From assembly GCF_002119525.1 (NCBI RefSeq), contig NZ_CP017916.1, positions 1,054,001-1,118,000 of the forward strand: DNA of 64,000 nt. The letters are read 5' to 3'. Position numbers and translations under genes: made by a program. Below are positions 9,556 through 19,299 of this stretch, in pieces (positions within the stretch are counted from its first letter, which is position 1; each line of letters begins with the position of its first letter). The notes under the pieces were generated by a model. That model did no database searches. It was given only the letters and a program-made list of their open reading frames with translations, and had not been told where the DNA came from. The DNA is from Vibrio syngnathi. GTDB lineage: Bacteria > Pseudomonadota > Gammaproteobacteria > Enterobacterales > Vibrionaceae.

Positions 9556-10800
9556 GTGTCCAAGCGTCGTGTAGTTGTCACTGGCATGGGTATGTTGTCG
9601 CCGGTAGGCAACACTGTAGAATCTTCTTGGAAAGCCCTGCTAGCTGGTCAAAGTGGTATCGTTAATATCGATCATTTTGATGCAACCAATTTCTCAACTC
9701 GTTTTGCAGGTCTAGTTAAAGACTTTAACTGCGAAGAGTATATGACTAAAAAAGATGCTCGTAAGATGGACTTGTTCATCCAGTACGGCGTCGCAGCAGG
9801 TATTCAAGCTTTAGATGATTCAGCCCTAACTATTACTGAAGAAAACGCCCCTCGTGTAGGCGTTGCTATCGGTTCTGGTATTGGTGGTCTTGGTTTGATC
9901 GAAGCCGGTCACAAGGCTCTAACTGAAAAAGGCCCTCGTAAAATCAGCCCGTTCTTCGTACCGTCGACGATCGTGAATATGATTGCGGGTCACATGTCTA
10001 TCATGCGTGGCCTACGCGGTCCAAACATCGCGATTTCTACGGCATGTACGACTGGCCTACATAACATTGGTCACGCGGCTCGTATGATTGCATACGGCGA
10101 TGCTGACGCAATGCTAGCGGGTGGTGCTGAAAAAGCATCGACACCACTAGGTATGGGCGGTTTTGGTGCGGCTAAAGCACTGTCTACTCGTAACGATGAG
10201 CCTCAAAAAGCTTCTCGTCCATGGGACAAAGGCCGTGACGGCTTCGTTCTTGGTGACGGTGCAGGCATGATGGTTCTTGAAGAGTATGAACATGCTAAAG
10301 CTCGTGGCGCTAAGATTTACTGTGAGCTAGTTGGCTTCGGTATGTCGGGTGACGCTTACCACATGACATCTCCAAGTGAAGATGGTTCTGGTGGTGCACT
10401 AGCAATGGAAGCGGCTATGCGTGATGCTGGCATTACTGGTGAACAAATCGGTTATGTTAACGCACACGGTACTTCGACTCCTGCAGGTGACGTAGCGGAG
10501 GTGAAGGGCATCAAGCGTGCTCTTGGCGAAGCAGGCAGCAAGCAAGTATTGGTTTCTTCTACGAAATCAATGACAGGTCACCTTCTAGGTGCTGCAGGTT
10601 CTGCTGAAGCTATCATCACAGCGATGTCTCTAATTGACCAAATTGTTCCACCAACAATCAATTTAGATGATCCTGAAGAAGGCTTAGATATTGATTTAGT
10701 ACCTCATACTGCGCGTAAAGTTAGCGGTATGGAATATGCTGCATGTAACTCGTTCGGTTTCGGTGGTACAAACGGCTGTTTGATCTTCAAAAAGATTTAA
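9556..10800 (+). CDS. fabF: 3-oxoacyl-ACP synthase II (FabF)
   Basis: Elongating condensing enzyme, important for cis-vaccenate and for temperature control of membrane lipids in E. coli. It has 414 residues. The Cys-His-His triad is Cys164 in STACTTG, His304 in NAHGTST and His342 in TGHLLGA. The start codon is GTG at 9556, preceded by CGGAGTG. It closes the fab block; a strong terminator follows, although pabC continues in the same direction. Confidence 0.96.
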   Translation: MSKRRVVVTGMGMLSPVGNTVESSWKALLAGQSGIVNIDHFDATNFSTRFAGLVKDFNCEEYMTKKDARKMDLFIQYGVAAGIQALDDSALTITEENAPRVGVAIGSGIGGLGLIEAGHKALTEKGPRKISPFFVPSTIVNMIAGHMSIMRGLRGPNIAISTACTTGLHNIGHAARMIAYGDADAMLAGGAEKASTPLGMGGFGAAKALSTRNDEPQKASRPWDKGRDGFVLGDGAGMMVLEEYEHAKARGAKIYCELVGFGMSGDAYHMTSPSEDGSGGALAMEAAMRDAGITGEQIGYVNAHGTSTPAGDVAEVKGIKRALGEAGSKQVLVSSTKSMTGHLLGAAGSAEAIITAMSLIDQIVPPTINLDDPEEGLDIDLVPHTARKVSGMEYAACNSFGFGGTNGCLIFKKI

Positions 10801-10854
10801 TCTTTTTATTAAAGACGTAAACACTCGTAGATAGTCATAATTAGACTTGTTTTT

Positions 10855-10892
10855 AAACGGCTTGATGCTTTAGCATTGAGCCGTTTCTTTTT
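10855..10892 (+). terminator. Intrinsic terminator after fabF
   Basis: AAACGGCT(TGATGC) pairs with (GCATTG)AGCCGTTT, followed by CTTTTT. Its 3' half lies just ahead of the pabC ribosome site, so a longer upstream pabC start (TTG at 10876) would fall inside the hairpin. Confidence 0.85.
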
Positions 10893-10905
10893 ATGGGGAA
10901 AAAAC

Positions 10906-11784
10906 ATGTTTTGGGTTGATGGAGAAAGCCAGCAAACTATCGATATATTGGATCGCTCGTTTCAGTACGGCGACGGCTGTTTCACGACAATGCTCGTGAG
11001 TTATGGTGAAATACAACATTTTTACGCTCATCAGCACCGTGTAGACGAATGCCTTAAAGCACTACGCATTTCTGCTCTTGATTGGGATGTGGTTCGCCTT
11101 TGGATCGATAATGCACTTCAACATATCCAAGATAACGATCTTCATAGGACAAAGAATCTTGATGGTTCATCGAATCTTCAAGGTAAAAACATGCCCCATA
11201 ATACAAAAGCAGGGATCAAGCTACACGTTAGCCGTGGGGCTGGCGGTCGTGGCTACAGTACCAAGAATATCGTCAAGCCAATAGTAACCATCAGTACCTT
11301 TGATTTCCCCAATCATTATTCAGCATGGCAAGACTCCGGTGTCGAGCTAGGTATCTGCCGTCAAGCACTAGGTTTGAGCCCACTGCTCGCTGGCCATAAG
11401 CACAATAATCGTCTTGAGCAGATCTTGATGAAAGATGAAATGGATCAGGCTGATGAAGTGGATGGTGTGGTGCTTGATATCTCGGGCAATGTGATAGAAA
11501 CCACCATGGCCAATCTGTTTTGGCGCAAAGATCAGATGATATATACACCTCAACTCACGCAAAGCGGCGTGGCTGGGGTTATGCGTAAGCATGTGTTAAC
11601 GGCGCTGAATCAGAGTGAACTTTCCGTTACAATTGGTGATTACAGCCTATCCCAGCTCATGCAAGCTGATGAGATTTTCATAACCAACTCCATTTTAGGG
11701 GTTGCCCCAGTTACCCGTATTAGTGATATCCAATTTAAGATTGGAACCGTTACTCGTAGCCTTCAAGGACAACTAAACTCGTGA
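10906..11784 (+). CDS. pabC: Aminodeoxychorismate lyase (PabC)
   Basis: PLP enzyme that releases pyruvate from 4-amino-4-deoxychorismate to give p-aminobenzoate for folate. It belongs to the fold-type IV aminotransferase family: SFQYGDGCFTT near the start, VSRGAGGRGYS, then HKHNNRLEQ with the PLP Lys. I chose the ATG at 10906, which has GGGGA upstream; the longer TTG start falls in the fabF terminator. At 292 residues it is longer than E. coli PabC. The extra comes mostly from a polar stretch of about 20 residues just before KLHVSRG. It overlaps mltG by 4 bases. Confidence 0.92.
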   Translation: MFWVDGESQQTIDILDRSFQYGDGCFTTMLVSYGEIQHFYAHQHRVDECLKALRISALDWDVVRLWIDNALQHIQDNDLHRTKNLDGSSNLQGKNMPHNTKAGIKLHVSRGAGGRGYSTKNIVKPIVTISTFDFPNHYSAWQDSGVELGICRQALGLSPLLAGHKHNNRLEQILMKDEMDQADEVDGVVLDISGNVIETTMANLFWRKDQMIYTPQLTQSGVAGVMRKHVLTALNQSELSVTIGDYSLSQLMQADEIFITNSILGVAPVTRISDIQFKIGTVTRSLQGQLNS

Positions 11785-12797
11785 TCAAAAAGTTATTCAT
11801 TTTTATTATCTTGTGCCTAATCGCAGCCGCAGCTGCTGGTTTTTATGTTTACAACCAAGCGCAAGATAACCTGAAACAAGTTATTCAATTAGAAAAACCG
11901 CAGGTGGTTACCGTTGCTTCAGGTAGCAGCTTTAACCGCGTTCTAGCCCAGTTGATTAACGAGGGGCTTTTCGAGGCTTCTCCTTACGAGAAATTAATCC
12001 GTAAGTTACATCCTGAGCTTGTAGACGTAAAAGCGGGTACATTCCTGCTTGAACCGGGTTTAACCTTAGAGCAGGCGCTACAAGTGCTTGTAGAAGGGAA
12101 AGAGCACCAATTTACGATTACCTTCGTAGAAGGCAGTCGTTTTGATGAGTGGCTTGTTCAGCTAAAAGACAACGAATTCATTCAGCAAACGTTAGACGGT
12201 GTTTCTGAAAAAGAGATCGCCGAAAAGCTTGGTATCGAAAATGAAAAGCTAGAAGGCCTGTTCTTAGCGGAAACATACCACTATACCTACGGCACTACGG
12301 ATTTAGATTTGTTGAAACGCGCACATCGCGATCTAATGAATGTGGTCAATGATGAGTGGGAAAATAGAGCCGGTAAGTTGCCTCTTAAGTCGCCGTACGA
12401 AGCGCTAATTCTTGCGTCTATCATCGAGAAAGAGACTGCAGTAGCGTCAGAGCGTGAACGTGTGTCTTCTGTGTTCGTTAACCGCTTGAACAAGCGTATG
12501 CGTTTGCAAACTGACCCAACGGTTATCTACGGGATGGGCGATAGCTACAAAGGTAATATTCGTAAGAAAGACCTACGCACTCCAACGCCATATAACACCT
12601 ATACAATGAGTGGCCTACCGCCGACGCCTATTGCAATGGCGGGTAAAGCGTCGATCAATGCTGCGCTGAATCCAGAGAAGAGCAACTACCTGTATTTTGT
12701 TGCGAGTGGAACGGGCGGTCACGTATTTTCAAAGAGTTTGACTGAGCATAACCGTGCAGTACGAGCTTACTTAAAGCAATTAAGAAAAAACAAATAA
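11781..12797 (+). CDS. mltG: Endolytic murein transglycosylase MltG
   Basis: Inner-membrane enzyme that cuts nascent glycan strands and is thought to end their growth. It has 338 residues. One N-terminal membrane segment lies at about 4-24, with a periplasmic YceG-like catalytic domain after it. The catalytic Glu218 lies in ASIIEKETA, the same position as in E. coli. The start is GTG at 11781, overlapping the pabC stop by 4 bases, so translation is probably coupled. The pabC-mltG-tmk-holB order is the same as in E. coli. Confidence 0.95.
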   Translation: MIKKLFIFIILCLIAAAAAGFYVYNQAQDNLKQVIQLEKPQVVTVASGSSFNRVLAQLINEGLFEASPYEKLIRKLHPELVDVKAGTFLLEPGLTLEQALQVLVEGKEHQFTITFVEGSRFDEWLVQLKDNEFIQQTLDGVSEKEIAEKLGIENEKLEGLFLAETYHYTYGTTDLDLLKRAHRDLMNVVNDEWENRAGKLPLKSPYEALILASIIEKETAVASERERVSSVFVNRLNKRMRLQTDPTVIYGMGDSYKGNIRKKDLRTPTPYNTYTMSGLPPTPIAMAGKASINAALNPEKSNYLYFVASGTGGHVFSKSLTEHNRAVRAYLKQLRKNK

Positions 12798-12807
12798 AGA
12801 AATAATT

Positions 12808-13440
12808 ATGAATCAGTCGAAATTTATCGTAGTCGAAGGCCTTGAAGGTGCTGGTAAAAGTACAGCAATCAATACCATCGTTGAGACATTAAAAGCATCG
12901 GGTGTTAAAGATATCGTCAATACTCGGGAGCCGGGTGGCACTGTCTTAGCTGAAAAGATGCGCTCATTGGTTAAAGAAGAACATGAAGGCGAGAAGCTTC
13001 AAGATATGACGGAATTACTGCTGATGTACGCGGCACGTGTTCAATTAGTAGAAAACGTCATCAAGCCCGCACTCGACAGTGGTAAATGGGTATTGGGTGA
13101 TCGCCATGATATGTCTTCTCAAGCATACCAAGGTGGTGGTCGTCAGATTGCACGCACTACTATGGAATCACTGAAAGCAACCACGCTAGGCGGTTTTAAG
13201 CCAGATCTAACCCTATACTTGGATCTTGACCCTAGAGTAGGGCTTGAACGCGCTAGAGGCCGTGGTGAGCTTGATAGAATTGAAAAGATGGATATCTCAT
13301 TCTTCGATCGTACGCGTGAACGTTACCTTGAGATTGCAGAACAAGACGAAACGGTTCTTGTGGTTAATGCACAGCAAGAGATTGAGCAAGTGGCTGCTGA
13401 TATTAAAGTCGCGCTTGGTGCTTGGCTCAATAAACAGTAG
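12808..13440 (+). CDS. tmk: Thymidylate kinase
   Basis: Phosphorylates dTMP to dTDP for DNA synthesis. It has 210 residues. The P-loop EGLEGAGKS is at 10-18, the DR(H) motif is in [17 protein letters not shown], and the LID region carries [12 protein letters not shown]. It starts 10 bases after mltG, and holB starts 6 bases after its stop, so it sits in a tight operon. Confidence 0.96.
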   Translation: MNQSKFIVVEGLEGAGKSTAINTIVETLKASGVKDIVNTREPGGTVLAEKMRSLVKEEHEGEKLQDMTELLLMYAARVQLVENVIKPALDSGKWVLGDRHDMSSQAYQGGGRQIARTTMESLKATTLGGFKPDLTLYLDLDPRVGLERARGRGELDRIEKMDISFFDRTRERYLEIAEQDETVLVVNAQQEIEQVAADIKVALGAWLNKQ

Positions 13441-13446
13441 GTAGTC

Positions 13447-14412
13447 ATGGCTGAAGTGTATTCTTGGCTCACACCAGTATGGAGTGAGTGGAAAAAAAGT
13501 CTCGATGCAGAACGTTTTCCTAACTCTGTGATTGTTAATGCACCTGAAGGGCTCGGCGTTGATGCGTTGATTAGCCAACTTACCGACGCATTGATGTGTA
13601 CGAACTATGAAATCGAGTCGTGCGGGTTTTGCCACAGCTGCGAACTGATGAAGTCGGGCAGTCATCCTGATTTTCATGTGATCTCACCAGAGAAAGAAGG
13701 TAAGTCGATCACGGTTGATCAAGTGCGTGCCAGTAACCGCTGGGCTCAAGAGTCTTCTCAGTTAGGTGGTTTGCGCGTTATCTTGCTTACCCCAGCTGAA
13801 GCAATGAACGAATCGGCTTCCAATGCACTATTGAAAACTCTGGAAGAGCCATCAAGCAAGTGCATCTTCATTCTTTCAACTCGCAACAGCAATCGCTTAA
13901 TGCCGACTATTATTAGCCGTTGTCAGCAGTTCAATGTGGTTAGCCCACAGTTGGAGGTCGGGTCGGCGTGGCTAGATGGTGAAGTCGGTAAAGCGGTACC
14001 GCAGTACATTTTAGCGCTCAATGACAACGCGCCTTTAAAAGCAAAGGCGATGTTTGAGCAAGGCGGTGTTGAAGCCTCAACAAAAGTGCTCGATGGCTTT
14101 GTCAATGTAATCAAAGGCACTCAACCTGACATGCTGAAGTTTTCCACAGAGCTTGGTAAAGATCCTTTGGTTCAATTAGGCTGGCTATGGCACTTACTGT
14201 CTGACGTGCAAAAGCTGCATTTTGGTTTGGCGAACCAAGCCATTACTCCTAGCGCGAAAGCATTGGTTGAAGTGATGTCTTATCAAAGTGCTTATACAGC
14301 ATCTCATAAACTGTTGATATTGATTGAGCAGTTAAAGCAACACCCTGGGCTCAATACGGAGCTACTCATAATGAATTGGCTGATAGCCACTTGCGAGGAA
14401 ACATGTTCGTAG
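13447..14412 (+). CDS. holB: DNA polymerase III delta' subunit
   Basis: Clamp-loader subunit of the replicative polymerase. It has 321 residues. A zinc-binding module is visible as CGFCHSCELM with an upstream Cys (about residues 50-65). The SRC motif of clamp loaders appears in TIISRCQQF. The Walker A site is degenerate, as expected for delta', which does not hydrolyse ATP. Its last 10 bases overlap the start of ycfH. Confidence 0.95.
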   Translation: MAEVYSWLTPVWSEWKKSLDAERFPNSVIVNAPEGLGVDALISQLTDALMCTNYEIESCGFCHSCELMKSGSHPDFHVISPEKEGKSITVDQVRASNRWAQESSQLGGLRVILLTPAEAMNESASNALLKTLEEPSSKCIFILSTRNSNRLMPTIISRCQQFNVVSPQLEVGSAWLDGEVGKAVPQYILALNDNAPLKAKAMFEQGGVEASTKVLDGFVNVIKGTQPDMLKFSTELGKDPLVQLGWLWHLLSDVQKLHFGLANQAITPSAKALVEVMSYQSAYTASHKLLILIEQLKQHPGLNTELLIMNWLIATCEETCS

Positions 14413-15170
14413 ATTCCCACTGTCATTTAGACAAACTGGATTACCAAGATTTACACACCAACGTAGAAGACGTGGTTAACAAGGCGAAGGCAGCCAACGT
14501 AGACCAACTGCTTTCTGTCGGTGTGACATTAGACTCGTTTGAAAACATGCTTGAGATGATCTCGCCGTTTGATAACGTTAAGGCTTCGTGTGGCGTTCAT
14601 CCTCTCGATGTAGAGAGTGATTTCAACTTAGAAAGAATGCGTGAGTACGCGAGTAACCCTAAAGTTGTGGCGATTGGTGAGACTGGCCTAGATTATCACT
14701 ACCAGCCAGAGACGGCAGAACTGCAACAGCTTAGGTTCAAGCAGCACGTTGAGTTGGCTGTTGAGCTTAATAAACCTTTGATCATCCACACGCGTAACGC
14801 GCGTGAAGATACGTTAGCTATTTTACGCGATGGTGGAGCAGAGAAGTGCGGTGGTGTGATTCATTGCTTTACTGAAGATCAAGCGTTCGCCGAAGCGGCA
14901 ATGGAATTAGGTTTTTATATCTCGATCTCAGGTATTGTGACCTTTAAACAAGCCACAGAACTTAAAGATGTTGTGAAAAACCTACCGCTAGATAGGTTGC
15001 TGATCGAGACGGATTCGCCATACTTGGCTCCGATTCCATATCGAGGTAAACAGAATCAGCCTGCATATGTGGTCGAAGTGGCGGCTTATATCGCGCAGTT
15101 GAAAGGGCTGTCAATGAAAGATGTTGCTGAACAAACAACCAAAAATTACCGAAAACTTTTTTTGCGATAA
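14403..15170 (+). CDS. ycfH: TatD-family metal-dependent hydrolase YcfH
   Basis: A 255-residue TatD-type protein with a TIM-barrel metallohydrolase fold; relatives are 3'-5' DNases, but the physiological substrate of YcfH is not settled. Metal ligands are visible: H6 and H8 in DSHCHLD, GETGLDYHY, IIHTRNA, IHCFTED and ETDSPYLAP. I chose the ATG at 14403, which places FVDSHCHLD at the N-terminus as in the family; an ATG at 14376 would only add nine residues inside holB. A strong terminator ends the operon. Confidence 0.93.
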   Translation: MFVDSHCHLDKLDYQDLHTNVEDVVNKAKAANVDQLLSVGVTLDSFENMLEMISPFDNVKASCGVHPLDVESDFNLERMREYASNPKVVAIGETGLDYHYQPETAELQQLRFKQHVELAVELNKPLIIHTRNAREDTLAILRDGGAEKCGGVIHCFTEDQAFAEAAMELGFYISISGIVTFKQATELKDVVKNLPLDRLLIETDSPYLAPIPYRGKQNQPAYVVEVAAYIAQLKGLSMKDVAEQTTKNYRKLFLR

Positions 15171-15190
15171 AAAACTAACTAAACAAATAA

Positions 15191-15214
15191 AAGGGAGCGA
15201 AAGCTCCCTTTTTG
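15191..15214 (+). terminator. Intrinsic terminator ending the fab-ycfH cluster
   Basis: AAGGGAGC, loop GAAA, GCTCCCTT, then TTT. A classic short, stable hairpin with a U-tract. Confidence 0.92.
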
Positions 15215-15325
15215 TGTTTTTGATCACCAAAAGTACGTTTTTTTTTAATGTTTACTAATTATGTTGAACTTGAGAGCACTATTTACATCATTTGTAATTT
15301 TGTTACTAAAAATAACATTAGCTCC

Positions 15326-15348
15326 TATTTTATTTACCCAGTAAAATA
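15326..15348 (+). promoter_or_regulatory. Candidate Mlc operator upstream of ptsG
   Basis: TATTTTA and TAAAATA form a perfect 7-bp inverted repeat separated by 9 bases, 23 bp in all. Mlc/NagC operators are AT-rich inverted repeats of about this length with TATTT/AAATA arms. It lies 267-289 bases before the ptsG start in a 444-base gene-free region (15171-15614). A second inverted repeat, TGTTA-N7-TAACA, is at 15301-15317. The rest of the gap is AT-rich leader in which I see nothing else certain. Confidence 0.45.
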
Positions 15349-15614
15349 ATACACCTACCAAAAAATATAGATATATTTCAATGATTTAATTGCTTGTAAA
15401 GCATTGCATTTCTAGATTTGACATGTGATCCAAGACGTGTTTTGAAACTAAATTTCGTAAGTGACTAGAAAGTTAGTTCCGCATCAATATATATTTAGCG
15501 GCAGAAAATATAATGCAATACATGGTTACATTTTCACTGGGTGCTAACATATAGGCTACGGGGGTGTGCCGTTAGAACCCATATAATTATTTTATCTTTA
15601 TCAGGAGCATAAAC

Positions 15615-17045
15615 ATGTTTAAGAACCTTTTTGCTAACCTGCAGAAAGTTGGTAAGTCTCTGATGCTACCAGTATCAGTTTTACCAGTTGCGGGTATTTT
15701 GCTAGGTGTCGGTGCAGCAGACCTTCCTTTCATTCCAGAAATTGTTTCAAACTTAATGGAACAAGCGGGTGGTTCAGTATTCGGTCAAATGGCACTACTG
15801 TTCGCAGTAGGTGTAGCACTTGGCTTTACTAATAACGACGGTGTAGCTGGTCTAGCTGCTATCGTTGGTTACGGCATCATGACCGCTACACTTGGCGTAA
15901 TGGCTGGTGTAATGGGCGTTGATAAAATCGATACTGGTGTACTAGGTGGTATCCTAGTCGGTGGTGTTGCTGCTTGGGCATTCAACCGTTTCTTCCGTAT
16001 TCAACTACCAGAGTACCTAGGCTTCTTCGCTGGTAAGCGTGCCGTGCCAATCATCACAGGTTTCTCTGCGATTGGTCTAGCAATCCTACTATCTGTAGTA
16101 TGGCCACCAGTTGGCGGCGCTATCTCTGCGTTCTCTGATTGGGCTGCTCACCAAAACCCACAAGTGGCGTTTGGTATCTACGGTATCGTTGAGCGTTCTC
16201 TAATTCCATTTGGTCTTCACCACGTTTGGAACGTACCTTTCTTCTTTGAAGCTGGTACTTGTGTAAACGCTGCAGGTGAAACTCAAAACGGTGTTCTTAC
16301 TTGTTACCTAGTTGCTGATGACGCATCTCGTGCAGCGGGCAATGGCTTCGGTCAGCTAGCTGGTGGTTACATGTTCAAGATGTTCGGTCTACCTGCTGCT
16401 GCAATCGCGATTGCACATTCAGCTAAACCTGAAAACCGCGCTAAAGTAATGGGTATCATGGCTTCTGCTGCGTTAACTTCATTCCTAACGGGTATCACTG
16501 AACCAATCGAATTCTCATTCCTATTCGTTGCTCCTGTGCTGTACGCAATCCACGCTCTACTAGCTGGTTCTGCATACGTTCTTGCGAACACTCTAGGTTT
16601 TGTACACGGTACATCTTTCTCACACGGTCTAATCGACTTCCTAGTTCTATCTGGCAACGCGTCTAAGATGGGCCTAATGGTTGTTTGTGGTGTTGCTTAC
16701 GCTGCAATTTACTACATCGTATTCCGCACTGTGATTAAAGCTCTAGACCTTAAAACTCCAGGTCGCGAAGACGAGTCAGAAGACGAAATCGTTGCAACTG
16801 GTACAGAGCTTGCTGGTGAGTTAGTTGCTGCATTCGGTGGCAAAGCGAACATCACTGGTCTTGACGCTTGTATTACTCGTCTACGTGTAGCCGTTGCTGA
16901 TACAGCAGTTGTTGACCAAGATAAACTGAAGAAACTAGGCGCTGCAGGTGTTGTTGTAGTTGCTGGTGGCGTACAAGCTATCTTCGGTACTAAGTCTGAC
17001 AACCTTAAGACAGACATGGATGAGTGGATCCGTAACAACGGTTAA
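15615..17045 (+). CDS. ptsG: Glucose PTS permease EIICB (PtsG)
   Basis: Imports and phosphorylates glucose, taking phosphate from EIIA-Glc. It has 476 residues. The EIIC membrane domain covers roughly 1-380, starting with the [23 protein letters not shown] helix region (first part at residues 2-20), and contains [12 protein letters not shown], the substrate-site motif. The EIIB domain follows, with the phosphorylated Cys at about 419 in [10 protein letters not shown]. There is no fused EIIA domain. AGGAGC precedes the ATG. The candidate Mlc operator upstream and the mlc gene 7 kb away fit the known Mlc-PtsG control circuit. Confidence 0.95.
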   Translation: MFKNLFANLQKVGKSLMLPVSVLPVAGILLGVGAADLPFIPEIVSNLMEQAGGSVFGQMALLFAVGVALGFTNNDGVAGLAAIVGYGIMTATLGVMAGVMGVDKIDTGVLGGILVGGVAAWAFNRFFRIQLPEYLGFFAGKRAVPIITGFSAIGLAILLSVVWPPVGGAISAFSDWAAHQNPQVAFGIYGIVERSLIPFGLHHVWNVPFFFEAGTCVNAAGETQNGVLTCYLVADDASRAAGNGFGQLAGGYMFKMFGLPAAAIAIAHSAKPENRAKVMGIMASAALTSFLTGITEPIEFSFLFVAPVLYAIHALLAGSAYVLANTLGFVHGTSFSHGLIDFLVLSGNASKMGLMVVCGVAYAAIYYIVFRTVIKALDLKTPGREDESEDEIVATGTELAGELVAAFGGKANITGLDACITRLRVAVADTAVVDQDKLKKLGAAGVVVVAGGVQAIFGTKSDNLKTDMDEWIRNNG

Positions 17046-17065
17046 TTCGCTGATTCAATAAATTG

Positions 17066-17094
17066 AAAGGAGGCCTTACGGGCCTCCTTTTTTG
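17066..17094 (+). terminator. Intrinsic terminator after ptsG
   Basis: AAAGGAGGCC and GGCCTCCTTT pair around TTACG or a similar short loop, followed by TTT. Confidence 0.92.
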
Positions 17095-17273
17095 CTTTCT
17101 GCAATATGCAAAACGTCCTCACGCTTAATCTCTTCTTACCAACCCGTTCTACTCAATTCGATGTATTGAAGACAGACTACGAACCTTGAACGCCAGTTCG
17201 CTTTTACCTAGCGATGACACCTTTCGCTGAGATTCCCGTAGACTGCGTTTTTTAACTACAGTCTGAGAATATT

Positions 17274-17678
17274 ATGAAACATCGTTACTTGATCGGCCTT
17301 ATGTGCTGCAGCGGAGCCTCGTTTGCTCACGCTTCTGAAGTTCCAGCTTTGGAAGTTGGATTAGCCATTGACCAAGACCTGAGTGTCGTTGTGGAATTTG
17401 ATCAGAAGTACCGTGCCACGATTGGCAACGATGGTGCTGCATTTGACTACATTTTGAAGCGTGGTCAGTTTGAGACTGAAGCTCCATTGAGTTGGTATGT
17501 CGGTGCTGGTGCTTGGACTGAATGGAATGACGACTTTGGCTTACGCTTGCCGTTAGGCGTGAAAGTGAATTTCCACGAAGGTTGGAATGCTTACGCTCAA
17601 GTTCACCCTGAACTCGACATGTATAAAGGTGTTGAGTTACAAGTGGGTGGTGCGCTAGGTATCACTTACAAGTTCTAA
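17274..17678 (+). CDS. Small exported beta-barrel-like protein, function unknown
   Basis: A 134-residue protein I cannot assign to a named family. It has a signal peptide: basic MKHR, a hydrophobic run and a likely cut after FAHA (about residue 20). The mature part alternates polar and hydrophobic residues and ends in GITYKF, a terminal aromatic typical of outer-membrane beta-barrels. At about 114 mature residues it could form a small barrel of perhaps eight strands. It is a lone gene between the ptsG terminator and its own terminator. A periplasmic beta-sandwich is an alternative. Confidence 0.7.
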   Translation: MKHRYLIGLMCCSGASFAHASEVPALEVGLAIDQDLSVVVEFDQKYRATIGNDGAAFDYILKRGQFETEAPLSWYVGAGAWTEWNDDFGLRLPLGVKVNFHEGWNAYAQVHPELDMYKGVELQVGGALGITYKF

Positions 17679-17694
17679 GTGATGAGACAAAAAA

Positions 17695-17720
17695 ATGCCA
17701 GCTTAGTCGCTGGCATCTTT
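17695..17720 (+). terminator. Terminator between the small barrel gene and metS
   Basis: ATGCCAGC and GCTGGCAT pair around TTAGTC. An A-run precedes it and CTTTG follows, so it reads better as a terminator for the minus-strand metS message (six Ts on that strand) and may serve both genes. Confidence 0.75.
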
Positions 17721-17737
17721 GAATGGTTTAAATAAGG

Positions 17738-17836
17738 TTATTTCTGTTTGTCCATTGCACGCTTTATGCAAATTGCCGCACCACCCCAAGTGATACCAAG
17801 GCCAAGAACCATCATAATAATTGCACTAGTTGTCAT
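17738..17836 (-). CDS. metS: MetS-like small subunit of the NSS transporter
   Basis: A 32-residue peptide starting MTTSAIIMMVLGLGITWGGA and ending in a short basic tail. It is one hydrophobic helix followed by KR/DKQK, so a single-pass membrane peptide. It begins 2 bases after the stop of the large NSS-family symporter on the same strand. In Corynebacterium, MetS is a small protein required with MetP for methionine and alanine uptake, and similar peptides are annotated beside bacterial NSS genes. The position, size and GITWGG core support this. Its role here is inferred. Confidence 0.8.
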   Translation of the reverse strand: MTTSAIIMMVLGLGITWGGAAICIKRAMDKQK

Positions 17837-17838
17837 GA

Positions 17839-19299
17839 CTATGCTTCCTTCTTACTTGTGATATTTATGATAACGCCAATTGCTAATAATCCTGCGATCA
17901 TTACCCAACCAAGCGTCAGGTCGTAGCCACCGTAACCGTCTGTAAACAATGCGCTTAGTTTCGTTGCAAGAATGATTGCAAGCATAACTGGAGTGACGAA
18001 GCGTAAACATACGTTAAACCATGCGCCAATAGAGAAATCTGAAATCTCATTGACGTACGCACGTACATCGCTAACTTTGTTTAGTAGCCATGCCATTAGA
18101 AGGATTTCAATGAATCCGCCTACCATGATGCCGACGTTGTTAGCGAAGTGGTCGACTAGGTCTAGTAGAAGTAGACCGCCGTTAGTTGCAAATGCCATAG
18201 ACACCACAACACCAACGCCAATAACAATACTTGCTGCTTTTTTACGGCTCCAGTTCAGTTTGTCCATAACTGCTGATGTTACCGCTTCCATAATTGAGAT
18301 ATGAGAGCTTAAACCAGCCACAACAAGTGCAAAGAAGAATAGTGGACCCAGAATATACGGTGCTGGAAGTAAATTGATCGCTGCAGGTAGCGTAACAAAC
18401 GCAAGGCCAACGCCTGCTGATACGACCTCAGTTAATGGTTTACCTTGCTCTTGAGCCATGTAGCCAAGAACAGAGAAAATCATAATACCCGCAAGAATTG
18501 AGAAACCACAGTTGATAAGAACCGTCATGAACGCGTTGTTCGTGATATCTGATTTTTCAGGCAAGTAGCTTGAGTAAGCCAACATGATTGAAAAACCAAT
18601 ACTTAGCGTGAAGAAGATTTGCCCATAAGCAGCAGCCCATACCTTTACGTCCCAGATCTTGCTGAAATCAGGTTCGAACATGTAGTTCACACCATCTAGA
18701 GCTCCCGGTAGGAAAACCATGCGTCCGATAAGCAAAATTACCATTATGAACAACACTGGCATCATTACTTTAGAAGCACGTTCGATACCAGCTTTAACAC
18801 CACCCACAATAGCGGCATAAGTGATTGCCCAAGCGAGTAACATTGCGCCAGCGATGCCCCATTGGATGCTACCTAGGTTCGTCGGTGAATTATCACCTAG
18901 AGCTAGATATTCACTGAAGAAGAATGCGTTAGTGTCTGTTCCCCAGCTTTGATTGAATGACATACCGAAGTATGAAATCGCCCAACCGATAACGGCAACA
19001 TAGTAGACCGCAATGACAGCCGCTACACCCACTTGGAACCAGCCAAGCCACTCAAATTTTGAGTTGATGCGCGCTAAGGTTGCAGGTGCAGAACCACGAT
19101 ATTTTTGACCCATACTGAATTCTAGGATCATAAATGGGATACCAGCCGTAAGCATGGCAAATAGATATGGAATGAAAAAAGCGCCGCCGCCATTTTCATA
19201 AGCCATGTATGGAAAACGCCAAATGTTTCCTAAACCAATAGCAGATCCTACTGCGGCAAGGATAAATCCTGCTCGGGATCCCCACTGTTCTCGCTTCAT
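17839..19299 (-). CDS. Sodium-dependent NSS-family amino acid transporter (MetP-like)
   Basis: A 486-residue neurotransmitter:sodium symporter-family protein with about 11-12 membrane helices. The N-terminal block GSAIGLGNIWRFPYMAYENG carries the conserved sodium and substrate site of helix 1. The substrate is unknown. The paired small peptide MetS points to methionine or alanine, by analogy with MetP-MetS. A strong ribosome site (AGGAG) precedes the ATG at 19299. I would not assign a gene symbol without functional data. Confidence 0.88.
   Translation of the reverse strand: MKREQWGSRAGFILAAVGSAIGLGNIWRFPYMAYENGGGAFFIPYLFAMLTAGIPFMILEFSMGQKYRGSAPATLARINSKFEWLGWFQVGVAAVIAVYYVAVIGWAISYFGMSFNQSWGTDTNAFFFSEYLALGDNSPTNLGSIQWGIAGAMLLAWAITYAAIVGGVKAGIERASKVMMPVLFIMVILLIGRMVFLPGALDGVNYMFEPDFSKIWDVKVWAAAYGQIFFTLSIGFSIMLAYSSYLPEKSDITNNAFMTVLINCGFSILAGIMIFSVLGYMAQEQGKPLTEVVSAGVGLAFVTLPAAINLLPAPYILGPLFFFALVVAGLSSHISIMEAVTSAVMDKLNWSRKKAASIVIGVGVVVSMAFATNGGLLLLDLVDHFANNVGIMVGGFIEILLMAWLLNKVSDVRAYVNEISDFSIGAWFNVCLRFVTPVMLAIILATKLSALFTDGYGGYDLTLGWVMIAGLLAIGVIINITSKKEA

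Noticed and set aside
15424..15440. CRP site upstream of ptsG
   Set aside because: Only one half (TGTGA) is good; the other half (ACGTG) is poor.
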